This document shows, in pieces, positions 1 to 8,135 of a stretch of 38,981 nt of DNA. The translations under genes and the position numbers were made by a program. Within the stretch, counting starts at the first letter, position 1, and each line of letters begins with the position of its first letter. The notes beneath the pieces were generated by a model. That model made no database searches and had not been told where the DNA came from. It saw only the letters and a list, made by a program, of their open reading frames with translations. Origin of the DNA: Bacillota bacterium (lineage in GTDB: Bacteria > Bacillota > Clostridia > Peptostreptococcales > Anaerovoracaceae); contig JAQXGH010000005.1 of the NCBI GenBank assembly GCA_029006195.1, positions 1 through 38,981 on the forward strand. The letters are read 5' to 3'.

Positions 1-1283
1 ATATCCAATTCGTAAATATTCTTTTCTGCGATTTCTCCATCACCGGTTACAGATGTCTTTTGAATAAAACGTGCAGGGTCATTTTGATTTTTGCCACGTC
101 TTGTATTTCCGGGAGTTTGAATCATTTTCTCTGCTCGTTCAATTTGATGAGCACGAATTTTTCTTTGATACGCCTTGTATTTTGGTGAGTATGTAACAAT
201 CAGAGTTTCGTCCATATCGCCTGTAACAAGCGGAAGTTCTTTGTAGTAAACCGTATTAAATACAATTTCATTGGTTTCATCAAGAGTTCTCAAATCGATA
301 AATTCATCTGATCCCGGCACTTTGAACTGTGTGGGTCTTAGTGCAACCTCTCTTTCTTCTTTTTTCATTTTCTTTAAAGAATGAGTGATTACATATGAAC
401 GGTTCCCAAAGCTGTTAAAAAAGCGGTTCTTTACGCTGCCAAGACCGGCATCTGAACAGAATACAAATTCGCTGCAGCCGAAGTCGCGGATTAGTTTGGT
501 TTCAAGAGGTTTCAGAGTTACTTGCTCATTTTGATTTCCGGGAAAGATATCAAAAGACAGAGGAATACCATCAGCATCCATGAAAAGCCCCATGGTCACA
601 ATAGGATTTGGTCTGTGTTCCTTGCTTTTGCCGTACTTCCTGTTGCCGTTTTCTTCTTCTGTTTCGAAGTAGTAGTTGGTACAGTCATAGTAGAGGACTT
701 TCGAATTTCTGCTGTGAATAAAGTTGGAATTACGATAGAGTTCTTCCTGTATGTAATCGGATTCCTCAGCCATTACCGAAAGGGCACGGTAAACATTCTG
801 CAAGGAATATTTCGGTGGCTCCAAAAGGCACTGGCAATATGAGTAACTGCTCATTTTACTGGATGGCGAAAGAATTCTTGCGTAAATCAAGTCTGTTAGA
901 ATTGCGTGGAAATCATATGTGAATTTATGACGATTACGAATGTTTCTGCATATATTGCCAAGCTTTAGTTCAGTGCAAATCTGCTGCAGGAAGAGATATC
1001 CTACATTGAAATTTCTTTTTTCTTTTAATGGAATACGCATCATAGGAGATAGCTCAACAGAGACTTTCTCCTTTTGCCTGTTGTAGGCTTGTGTATCCTT
1101 AGCTGCTTCTTCTCTGGCCCAAGCCATCATAGCATCTTCGTCTCCGTCAAACTGATCAAGTAGATCGTTGAACTTGCCAAGTTTTCTGTAAATGCGTGAA
1201 GAAGTTTTCCCGTTTTCTTTACGGTATGATTGATAGATATACACATCTTTATTGTTAGTGCTGCCAGTGATATTAACATACAT
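1..1283 (-). CDS. IS1634-family (IS4-like DDE) transposase, 3' end beyond window
   Basis: The frame is open from an ATG at 1283 to the left edge, giving 427 codons without a stop, so no decay is visible in this part. The start is set by AGGAGG about 7 bases upstream. The first catalytic Asp is seen at about D200 in LYYDCTNYYFE, followed by a KEHRPNPIVTMGLFMD block and FDIFPGNQNEQ, which are typical of IS1634-type transposases. The second catalytic Asp is at about D278 in FVFCSDAGLG. The catalytic Glu domain would lie off the window. Family members are usually 500-600 residues, so roughly a quarter is missing here. It would cut and paste the element. It points away from the neighbouring penicillin-binding protein gene. 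Confidence 0.85.
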   Translation of the reverse strand, partial: MYVNITGSTNNKDVYIYQSYRKENGKTSSRIYRKLGKFNDLLDQFDGDEDAMMAWAREEAAKDTQAYNRQKEKVSVELSPMMRIPLKEKRNFNVGYLFLQQICTELKLGNICRNIRNRHKFTYDFHAILTDLIYARILSPSSKMSSYSYCQCLLEPPKYSLQNVYRALSVMAEESDYIQEELYRNSNFIHSRNSKVLYYDCTNYYFETEEENGNRKYGKSKEHRPNPIVTMGLFMDADGIPLSFDIFPGNQNEQVTLKPLETKLIRDFGCSEFVFCSDAGLGSVKNRFFNSFGNRSYVITHSLKKMKKEEREVALRPTQFKVPGSDEFIDLRTLDETNEIVFNTVYYKELPLVTGDMDETLIVTYSPKYKAYQRKIRAHQIERAEKMIQTPGNTRRGKNQNDPARFIQKTSVTGDGEIAEKNIYELD

Positions 1284-1309
1284 AAAAGATTCCTCCTAAG
1301 CGTATATAT

Positions 1310-1318
1310 ATTATACCA
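1310..1318 (-). promoter_or_regulatory. Extended -10 promoter of the transposase
   Basis: On the minus strand this reads TGG followed by TATAAT, 27 bases before the transposase ATG. No good -35 hexamer is seen, which is common for extended -10 promoters. Confidence 0.5.
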
Positions 1319-1360
1319 CAACAAGCACAAACAAGCACTAACAAAATCAGTAAATTTGAC

Positions 1361-1383
1361 AAAAAAATACACCGAAAACGGTG
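1361..1383 (-). terminator. Terminator-like hairpin upstream of the transposase
   Basis: A CACCG/CGGTG stem with a 4-base loop (1370-1383) is followed on the minus strand by TATTTTTTT. It precedes the transposase promoter, so it would block incoming transcription rather than end the transposase transcript. Such insulation is known for several IS families. Confidence 0.5.
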
Positions 1384-1496
1384 CTATTTCAATATGTTCA
1401 GATTAAGTTGTTAATTTACAAGTGTCAAACTCCCGTTTCCAAAAGTGTTTGATTTGTGAAAAATAGGCTCGGTTTATTTAATTTTAGTACTACATA

Positions 1497-1505
1497 TGGT
1501 ATAAT
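1497..1505 (+). promoter_or_regulatory. Extended -10 promoter of the penicillin-binding protein gene
   Basis: TGG followed by TATAAT at 1500-1505, about 70 bases before the likely TTG start. The matching -35 region is AT-rich without a clear hexamer. The 190 bases between the IS and the gene show nothing else I can name. Confidence 0.5.
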
Positions 1506-1576
1506 TTAATGCGTATGAGAAGCTAATTTTTTAATGCTAGTTATATATTGCTAGATTTCATATGGAGGATAGAACA

Positions 1577-4500
1577 TTGTCTGATTTTAACAAAAATAAA
1601 TACGACAAAAGTTCCGATGAAGAATTCTTCTCAAAATTCGAAACCGGAACTCAAAGTGCCGGGGATGTTGTCCCTGACACGATTATTGCTCAGGGCAAAG
1701 ATGCAGATGCCTTCAGAAGTGAACTCGATGCGGCACTGAAGGCCGATAAAAAAGCACCCCCTGCTCCTCAGCCTGCTATAGCTGATGCAGCTGAACCTAA
1801 ACAGCCAAAATCAGCTAAGCCTACCAATAAAGGTAAAGGTAAAGCTGATAAGAAAAAGTCAGGAAAGAAATCTGTAGCCTTTGCATCAATTGGTAAGAAA
1901 GCTAAGGCTCCTATCAATTACAAACCTGACGGTACAGGCATGAGTTTATTGAAACTGCTGATTTCAATAAGTACTATTGGCGTTTTAGCCATTGGCATTC
2001 TTGTTGGTATCATCTTTATTACAGCACCAGCTATTAATACAGATGACATTTACTCAAATATCAACCAGAGATCAGTTCTCTATGATTGCAATGGTAAGGA
2101 AATCGAGAACCTCTACTATTCTGACGGTAACAGAACAGTAGTTAAATACGATAAGATTCCTGAAAACATGAAAAATGCTGTTATTTCCATTGAAGACCAG
2201 AAGTTTTATAAGCACAACGGCTTTAACTTCATAAGAATAGTCGGCGCGATTAAAGACAGCGTTTTCGGTGGCGGACAGATCAGCGGTACAAGTACAATAA
2301 CTCAGCAGCTTGCCAGAAACGTATACCTTTCGGAAATCATGACACAGAGATCAATGTCTCGTAAGATAACCGAAATGTATTACACAATAATAATTGAGAA
2401 GGATTTGACAAAGGAACAAATCATGGAAGCCTACCTCAATACCATTTATCTTGGCTTTAACTCTTACGGTATTGAAACAGCTTCTCAGTCATACTTCTCG
2501 AAGAGCGCAGAAGATCTCGACCTTCTGGAATGTGCATCACTCGCTGCCCTTCCTCAGTCACCTGATACTTACGCTCTTGTATATTCTGATTACTATAACT
2601 CAATTACAGGACTTCCTGTTATCAAGAAGACTCCTTCTGTTACATACCTTTATAATGGTGACCTATCAAAGGACAGAAGAGAGCTCGTGTTAAGCAATAT
2701 GCTTAGACTGGGATATATCGATGAATCAGAATATAATGAAGCTATCGCAGAAGATCTTCAGAGCGATATTAAGATCGGTGCTAGCGCTGATGCCAGCAAT
2801 TCATCTTATTTCACAGATTATGCGATCAAGCAGGTTACAGATGATTTCGTTTCAGAATTAGGAATGAATGAAACTGATGCTCAGAATCTGATTTATACAG
2901 GCGGCCTTAAGATTTACACAACTATGGATTCTGACATTCAGAAGATCATGGAAGAAGAATTTAAGGACGACGCTAACTATACAACAATTGCCTACACTCG
3001 TACAAATGCAGATAACAATATCATCAGTGAAGATGGCGTAGTACTGGCTTATGCTTATACTAACTACTTCGATGGTAAAGACAATTTCGTACTCAAGGGC
3101 GATGAATTCAAGAAAAACGATGACGGCGGTATCACAATTTACGGTGGCAAGAGACTTAACTTATACGATATTGAAGTAGATGGAAACCCTGATGTTAGCA
3201 TCGAATTCAAGAATATGTATAAGACAGAAAACGGTATCTTCTACTTCATCGAAAGTGGCGCTCTTTCAATCCCACAGGGATATAAGTCAAAGGATAACAA
3301 CGGCAATTGCGTAATCTCAGCTCAGTTCTTCGAAGATTATCCAGATTTCTTTAAGAAGAGCGGTAACGACCTTGTTGTAGATGAAAATTCATATTCACTT
3401 AAGCAGAAGGTTCGCCAGCCACAGGCTGCAGCTGTTATCATCGAAAACAAGACTGGTTCAGTTAAGGGTATGATGGGCGGCAGAGGCGCTTCAGGTAAAC
3501 AGCTCTACAACAGAGCAGTTAACCCTAGACAGCCTGGATCATCAATCAAACCACTTGCAGTTTACGGCCCTGCCCTTCAGATGAGTTTTGAATATCTTGA
3601 AGATAACAAGAAACTTTCACTTGATACAAGTGATGGCAGTGACTGGGGTAGATATGTTACAGCCGGAAGTATCGTAAACGATGCACTTACTAGAGATGGC
3701 AACGGTAAGGTATGGCCACTGAACGATGACCATTCATATCACGGAACATTATCAGTAAGACGTGGTCTCCAGCAGTCATTAAATGTTGTATCTTATAAGA
3801 TTTACAAACAGATTGCTGCTAACGAAGGCCCAGAATATTGTATCGATATGCTTAAGAAGGTTGGTATTACTACTCTGAACGAAGAAGCAGATGCTAACCC
3901 AGCAGCTATGGCATTAGGCGGTTTAACAAACGGCCTCTCACCTTTAGAAGAAGCTGCTGCATATGCAACATTCCCTAACGGTGGTGTTTATAAGACTCCA
4001 ATCTTCTATAACAAGGTTATAGATAGTAAGGATAATACAATCCTCGAAAAGGTTACAGAAGAAACTCAGGTTTACGACAAGGGCGTAGCTTGGATAATGA
4101 CAGATGTACTCAGAACAGTAGTAACTAACGGTATTGCAGGTTCTGCTGCTATCAGTTCACAGCCTGTAGGCGGTAAGACTGGTACAACAAGTAACATGTA
4201 CGATATCTGGTTCTCAGGATTTACTCCTCAGTACACAATGTCACTTTGGATGGGTAACGACATCAATATGTCAGTATCAAACTACTCATATAAGGCTGCA
4301 GGTTTCTGGTCAGCAATTATGGGCCGTGTATGTGACAAGAAGACAACTACTAGAGAAGACTTCTTCAAGATGCCTTCAAACGTAGTTAGAACTAACGGAG
4401 AATACTATATTGATGGTACATACTCAGTAGTACATGGTAAGAAGAAAGAAAAGACAAAAGATGAATCTTCATCAACAACAATCGAACCTACTACTGCACC

Positions 4501-4618
4501 TACTGTTCCTACAGTAACAGATCCTCCTACACCTACTCCAACTGCACCATCACCTACAAATCCAACACCTGCTCCAACAACATCTGGCGGCGGTGGTGGC
4601 GGCGGTGAAGGTGAATAA
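1577..4618 (+). CDS. Class A penicillin-binding protein (PBP1A-type), transglycosylase and transpeptidase
   Basis: This bifunctional membrane enzyme polymerises and cross-links peptidoglycan. I place the start at TTG 1577 because GGAGGA (1564-1569) sits 7 bases before it; the in-frame ATG at 1562 has no ribosome site and lies inside that motif. Numbering from the TTG: a Lys/Ala/Pro-rich cytoplasmic tail to about 120, one membrane helix at about 124-149, then the GT51 domain with catalytic Glu in IEDQKFYKHNG (about 206), GTSTITQQLARN (about 237) and RKITEMYYT. The transpeptidase domain has SSIK (Ser about 655), SLN (about 734) and KTGT (about 867). The tail ends in Thr/Pro repeats and a run of seven glycines. 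At 1013 residues it is somewhat longer than usual, through the two low-complexity ends. It is a single gene followed by a terminator. Confidence 0.93.
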   Translation: MSDFNKNKYDKSSDEEFFSKFETGTQSAGDVVPDTIIAQGKDADAFRSELDAALKADKKAPPAPQPAIADAAEPKQPKSAKPTNKGKGKADKKKSGKKSVAFASIGKKAKAPINYKPDGTGMSLLKLLISISTIGVLAIGILVGIIFITAPAINTDDIYSNINQRSVLYDCNGKEIENLYYSDGNRTVVKYDKIPENMKNAVISIEDQKFYKHNGFNFIRIVGAIKDSVFGGGQISGTSTITQQLARNVYLSEIMTQRSMSRKITEMYYTIIIEKDLTKEQIMEAYLNTIYLGFNSYGIETASQSYFSKSAEDLDLLECASLAALPQSPDTYALVYSDYYNSITGLPVIKKTPSVTYLYNGDLSKDRRELVLSNMLRLGYIDESEYNEAIAEDLQSDIKIGASADASNSSYFTDYAIKQVTDDFVSELGMNETDAQNLIYTGGLKIYTTMDSDIQKIMEEEFKDDANYTTIAYTRTNADNNIISEDGVVLAYAYTNYFDGKDNFVLKGDEFKKNDDGGITIYGGKRLNLYDIEVDGNPDVSIEFKNMYKTENGIFYFIESGALSIPQGYKSKDNNGNCVISAQFFEDYPDFFKKSGNDLVVDENSYSLKQKVRQPQAAAVIIENKTGSVKGMMGGRGASGKQLYNRAVNPRQPGSSIKPLAVYGPALQMSFEYLEDNKKLSLDTSDGSDWGRYVTAGSIVNDALTRDGNGKVWPLNDDHSYHGTLSVRRGLQQSLNVVSYKIYKQIAANEGPEYCIDMLKKVGITTLNEEADANPAAMALGGLTNGLSPLEEAAAYATFPNGGVYKTPIFYNKVIDSKDNTILEKVTEETQVYDKGVAWIMTDVLRTVVTNGIAGSAAISSQPVGGKTGTTSNMYDIWFSGFTPQYTMSLWMGNDINMSVSNYSYKAAGFWSAIMGRVCDKKTTTREDFFKMPSNVVRTNGEYYIDGTYSVVHGKKKEKTKDESSSTTIEPTTAPTVPTVTDPPTPTPTAPSPTNPTPAPTTSGGGGGGGEGE

Positions 4619-4661
4619 AATCAGTTAAACCGTAACTAGCACAAATGCAAATAACACATCA

Positions 4662-4699
4662 AACTGACGCACTATAAAAATAGTGCGTCAGTTTTTTAT
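4662..4699 (+). terminator. Rho-independent terminator of the penicillin-binding protein gene
   Basis: A perfect 13-bp stem (4662-4674 with 4681-4693) and a 6-base loop, followed by a T run, about 45 bases after the stop codon. Confidence 0.9.
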
Positions 4700-4792
4700 T
4701 GTCTTTTTAAGTACTGAACTACAATATAGATAATTCTCCCCTACCTCATGTTAATCAGCTTATTTACAAGAAAAGAGCCCAATAAACGTGCA

Positions 4793-4824
4793 ATAAAAAA
4801 ACGGCATTCCGAAGAATGCCGTTT
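4793..4824 (-). terminator. Terminator of the bcd-etfB-etfA operon
   Basis: A 9-bp ACGGCATTC/GAATGCCGT stem with loop (4801-4822), followed on the minus strand by seven Ts. It lies 30 bases past the etfA stop and faces the terminator of the convergent gene. Confidence 0.9.
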
Positions 4825-4853
4825 AATTAATTTATTATGAACTTTTCAGCTAC

Positions 4854-5966
4854 TTACTTAGTTGCAGCTTCATAAATTGCTTCAGCGTTGTCCCATTCAG
4901 CAATGATTTCAGGAATTACCTTGTAGAGGTCGCCTACGATACCGTAGTCAGCAACTTCGAAGATAGGTGCATCTGGATCCTTGTTGATAGCAACGATCAG
5001 TTCTGAAGTCTGCATACCAGCTAAGTGCTGGATAGCGCCTGAAATACCACATGCGAAGTAGATTTTAGGCTTTACAGTTGTACCAGTCTGGCCAACCTGA
5101 TGTGAGTGATCAATCCAACCTGAGTCAACAGCTCTTCTTGATGAGCCAACAACTCCGCCAACCTTGTCAGCGAATTCCTTGATGAGGTTGAAGCCTTCTG
5201 GACCGCCAAGACCGAAACCGCCTGAGCAGATGATGTCAGCGTCAGTCAGTGAAACGAGTTCCTTAGCTGACTTAACAACGTCCTTAAGGTTGATCTTGAT
5301 ATCTTCAGCAGCGATTGATGGCTTGTAAGTAATGATTTCGCCAGTAGCGCCAACTTCTCTTTCTCTCTTTGACATTACGCCAGGTCTTACTGTTGACATC
5401 TGAGGTCTGTGGTTAGGGCAAATGATAGTAGCCATGAGGTTACCACCGAATGCAGGTCTAGTCATCTTCAGACCTAATGACTTAGGATCTTCCTTGTTGA
5501 TCTTGCTAGTGTCAAGAGTAGTGTTCTTGTTAGCATAATCGATGTATTCTTCGATATCGATGTCAAGGTGAGTACAGTCAGCTGTCAGACCAGTATCCTG
5601 TCTAGCTGCTACTCTTGGAGCTAAGTCTCTACCAATGTGAGTTGCACCATACATAACGATTGATGGCTTCATTTCATTGATAGCGTCGTTTAATACCTTA
5701 GTGTAAGCATCTGTTGTGTAGTTCTTGAGTAATGGATCTTCGATTACGATAACGCCGTCAGCACCGTATTCGAAACATTCAGTAGCTAAGTGCTGTACTG
5801 AATCACCGATCAGTACTGCGTAAACCTGCTGTCCTTCTTCTTCAGGAAGTTCTCTTGACAGTCTGCGACCTTCGCCGATCAGTTCCAGAGCAACGTTCAT
5901 AAGCTTGCCGTTTCTCTGTTCTGCATATACCCAAATATTCTTGTAACCAATAATATTACGTGCCAT
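4854..5966 (-). CDS. etfA: Electron transfer flavoprotein, alpha subunit
   Basis: EtfA pairs with EtfB to carry electrons between the acyl-CoA dehydrogenase and ferredoxin, NADH or the membrane. The N-terminal half is the nucleotide-binding-like domain. The C-terminal third has the FAD-binding signature: [40 protein letters not shown] and GISGAIQH. At 370 residues it is in the family range and lacks the extra N-terminal ferredoxin domain seen in some clostridial EtfA proteins. AGGAGG lies 8 bases before the ATG. It is the last gene of bcd-etfB-etfA, 13 bases after etfB. Sequence alone does not tell me whether this pair bifurcates electrons. Confidence 0.95.
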   Translation of the reverse strand: MARNIIGYKNIWVYAEQRNGKLMNVALELIGEGRRLSRELPEEEGQQVYAVLIGDSVQHLATECFEYGADGVIVIEDPLLKNYTTDAYTKVLNDAINEMKPSIVMYGATHIGRDLAPRVAARQDTGLTADCTHLDIDIEEYIDYANKNTTLDTSKINKEDPKSLGLKMTRPAFGGNLMATIICPNHRPQMSTVRPGVMSKREREVGATGEIITYKPSIAAEDIKINLKDVVKSAKELVSLTDADIICSGGFGLGGPEGFNLIKEFADKVGGVVGSSRRAVDSGWIDHSHQVGQTGTTVKPKIYFACGISGAIQHLAGMQTSELIVAINKDPDAPIFEVADYGIVGDLYKVIPEIIAEWDNAEAIYEAATK

Positions 5967-5979
5967 TTTATATTCCTCC

Positions 5980-6786
5980 TTAGATAGCGTGCTTCTTCTT
6001 TAAGTTGATCAGCAGAGCCTTAGCGAGATCCTTTTCAGTGTCGCCAACGAGCTTGATTCCAGGTTCCTTTGGAGCTGGAGTGAATGACTTAAATACGTTT
6101 GTAGGTGAAGCCTTCAGACCTACGATGTTTCTGTCAACGTTGATGTCATCAGCGTTCCAGATCTTGATGTCCTTATCAGCATAAATTCTGCCGATGCTCA
6201 TGTATCTAGGAGCGTTCAGTTCCTTGATGCAAGTAAGCATGCATGGAAGCTGTACTTCGATTAAATCATAACCGTCTTCTAACTGTCTCTTAACTTCAAC
6301 TGACTTTCTGTCTTCTGCCAGCTTGAATTCTTCAACATATGTAACCTGTGGGATGTCCAGCTTTTCAGCGATCTGTGGACCTACCTGTGCAGTATCTCCG
6401 TCGATAGCCTGTCTGCCAGCGAAGATTAAGTCATAGTCGCCGTTTTCAGCAACGTACTTATCGATAGCAGCCTTACAAGCGTTTGAAGTTGCCCATGTAT
6501 CTGAACCACCAACTGCTCTATCTGATACGATGATACCAGCGTCAGCGCCCATAGCGATACATTCGTAAACCATAGCTTCTGCCTGTGGAGGGCCCATAGT
6601 TATTACAGTAACTTCTACGTCATCATACTGATCCTTAATCATCAGAGCCTGTTCGAGAGCGTTAGCATCATCTGGATTCAGGATTGATGGAACACCGTCT
6701 CTCTGAAGAGTACCTGTTTCTGGATTAATAGTGATTTCATTTGTATCAGGTACCTGCTTAGCGCATACTAAAATTCTAAATGCCAT
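5980..6786 (-). CDS. etfB: Electron transfer flavoprotein, beta subunit
   Basis: The 268-residue partner of EtfA. The N-terminus reads ILVCAKQVPDTNEI, the standard EtfB opening. Further on are GRQAIDGDTAQVGPQIAEKL, the EtfB signature around the nucleotide site, and LPCMLTCIKELNAPRYMS. A GAGGAGG ribosome site precedes the ATG. It lies between bcd (15-base gap) and etfA (13-base gap), the usual clostridial gene order. In bifurcating complexes this subunit carries the FAD that splits NADH electrons; whether this one does so is not decided here. Confidence 0.95.
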   Translation of the reverse strand: MAFRILVCAKQVPDTNEITINPETGTLQRDGVPSILNPDDANALEQALMIKDQYDDVEVTVITMGPPQAEAMVYECIAMGADAGIIVSDRAVGGSDTWATSNACKAAIDKYVAENGDYDLIFAGRQAIDGDTAQVGPQIAEKLDIPQVTYVEEFKLAEDRKSVEVKRQLEDGYDLIEVQLPCMLTCIKELNAPRYMSIGRIYADKDIKIWNADDINVDRNIVGLKASPTNVFKSFTPAPKEPGIKLVGDTEKDLAKALLINLKKKHAI

Positions 6787-6801
6787 TTCTATTCCTCCTC
6801 T

Positions 6802-7950
6802 TTACTTACCCAGAACTGATGCAGCGATTACCATCTTCTGTACTTCTGAAGTACCTTCGTAGATTTCAGTGATCTTAGCGTCTCTCATCATTCTTTCTAC
6901 AGGGTAATCCTTAGTGTAACCATAACCACCGTGGAGCTGTACGCACTTAGTAGTTACTTCCATAGCTGTTTCAGCAGCGAACAGCTTAGCCATTGCAGCG
7001 TAAGGGCCGTAAGGGATGTGCTTGTCCTTCATATCTGCAGCTCTGTAGACTAACAGTCTAGCAGCCTGGATCTTGCATTCCATTTCAGCTACCATGAACT
7101 GGAGAGCCTGGAACTTTGATAAGCTCTTACCAAACTGCTTTCTAGCCTTCATGTATTCGATAGTTACATCGAGAGCGCCCTGAGCGATACCGAGTGCCTG
7201 TGATGCGATACCGATTCTACCACCGTCGAGAGTTGACATAGCAACCTTGAAGCCTTCGCCTTCCTTGCCAAGTCTTCTGTCAGCAGGGATTCTGCAGTCA
7301 ACCATGATAAGTTCAGTAGTTGATGAAGCGCAGATACCAAGCTTGTCTTCAGTCTTACCGATTGAGAAGCCTTCATCGCCCTTTTCAACGATGAATGCTG
7401 AGATGCCGTGGTTACCCTTTGACTTGTCAGTCATAGCCATAACTACGAATGTTTCAGCATATCCACCATTAGTGATGAATACCTTTGATCCGTTCAGAAC
7501 GTAAGTGTCTGTTTCTGGATCATATTCAGCTCTAGTCTGCTGTCCTGATGCGTCAGTACCAGCACCTGGTTCTGTCAGACCGAAAGCGCCTAACTTTCTA
7601 CCTGAGAGAAGGTCAGGAAGATACTTCATCTTCTGTTCTTCATTACCCCAGTTAAAGATAGGCCAGCAGCAAAGTGAAGTATGTGCTGAGCAGATAACGC
7701 CAGTTGATGCGCACTTTCTTGAGAGCTCTTCAACAGTGATAGCATAAGAAATGTGGTCGGCACCAGCTCCACCATACTGTGTTGGGAATGGGATACCGAG
7801 CAGTCCGTATCTTGCCATTTTTTCTACAGTTTCAGTAGGGAATCTATGTTCCTTATCGATGTCTGCAGCAATTGGTTCAACTTCAGTTTCAGCGAAGCTT
7901 TCAACCATTTTTCTTACGAATTCTTGTTCCTTCGTGAGTGAAAAGTTCAT
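6802..7950 (-). CDS. bcd: Acyl-CoA dehydrogenase (butyryl-CoA dehydrogenase type)
   Basis: A flavoprotein that reduces a 2-enoyl-CoA or oxidises an acyl-CoA, working with the EtfAB encoded just downstream. Seen: YGGAGADHISYAITVEELSR, GLTEPGAGTDASGQQT (flavin contact), ARKQFGKSLSKFQALQF and the C-terminal IYEGTSEVQ, in which Glu at about 365 is the expected catalytic base of short-chain enzymes. At 382 residues it has normal length. AAGGAGG precedes the ATG. It is first in the operon, behind a promoter and a Rex-box-like palindrome. No thiolase, crotonase or hydroxybutyryl-CoA dehydrogenase genes are nearby, so the substrate may be crotonyl-CoA or a branched or aromatic enoyl-CoA. The symbol is by similarity. 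Confidence 0.88.
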   Translation of the reverse strand: MNFSLTKEQEFVRKMVESFAETEVEPIAADIDKEHRFPTETVEKMARYGLLGIPFPTQYGGAGADHISYAITVEELSRKCASTGVICSAHTSLCCWPIFNWGNEEQKMKYLPDLLSGRKLGAFGLTEPGAGTDASGQQTRAEYDPETDTYVLNGSKVFITNGGYAETFVVMAMTDKSKGNHGISAFIVEKGDEGFSIGKTEDKLGICASSTTELIMVDCRIPADRRLGKEGEGFKVAMSTLDGGRIGIASQALGIAQGALDVTIEYMKARKQFGKSLSKFQALQFMVAEMECKIQAARLLVYRAADMKDKHIPYGPYAAMAKLFAAETAMEVTTKCVQLHGGYGYTKDYPVERMMRDAKITEIYEGTSEVQKMVIAASVLGK

Positions 7951-7979
7951 TTATTTGCCTCCTTAATAATTAATAACGT

Positions 7980-7997
7980 TTGTTATTTTTGTAACAA
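7980..7997 (-). promoter_or_regulatory. Rex-box-like operator upstream of bcd
   Basis: The site reads TTGTTA-N6-TAACAA; the inverted repeat extends to 7 bp per arm at 7979-7998. It matches the clostridial Rex consensus TTGTTAANNNNTTAACAA except at positions 7 and 12. It lies just after the predicted transcription start and 30 bases before the bcd ATG, a good position for repression. Rex senses the NADH/NAD+ ratio and is known to control bcd-etf genes in Clostridium. No rex gene is in the window. Confidence 0.65.
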
Positions 7998-8011
7998 ATC
8001 ATATCACATTA

Positions 8012-8040
8012 ATTAAACCATAAATACACATACAATACAA
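8012..8040 (-). promoter_or_regulatory. Promoter of the bcd-etfB-etfA operon
   Basis: Minus strand: -35 TTGTAT (8035-8040), a 17-bp spacer and -10 TTTAAT (8012-8017) preceded by TGG, an extended -10. Confidence 0.55.
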
Positions 8041-8135
8041 GACAAAATTCTCTTTCCCTTTATTAATAGTCTGAACATTTCTTGCATAAATGCATCGGAA
8101 ATTATTTGCCTAAATTGCAGTAAATATTTACCGGT

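Larger units (their letters stand above)
1..1383 (-). mobile_element. IS1634-family insertion sequence, one end only
   Basis: The block holds a transposase gene read leftward out of the window, its promoter, and at 1361-1383 a hairpin that would stop transcription entering from outside. The outer boundary is set only roughly by that hairpin. The other end, and so the terminal inverted repeats and target duplication, lies outside the window. Family assignment rests on the transposase. Confidence 0.65.

Noticed and set aside
7247-7966. Open plus-strand frames opposite the bcd gene
   Set aside because: They mirror a highly conserved minus-strand gene, have no ribosome sites and encode low-complexity Ser/Pro-rich products.
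8109-8123. GTAAATATTTAC palindrome after the fbp stop as a terminator
   Set aside because: AT-rich with no T run; too weak to call.
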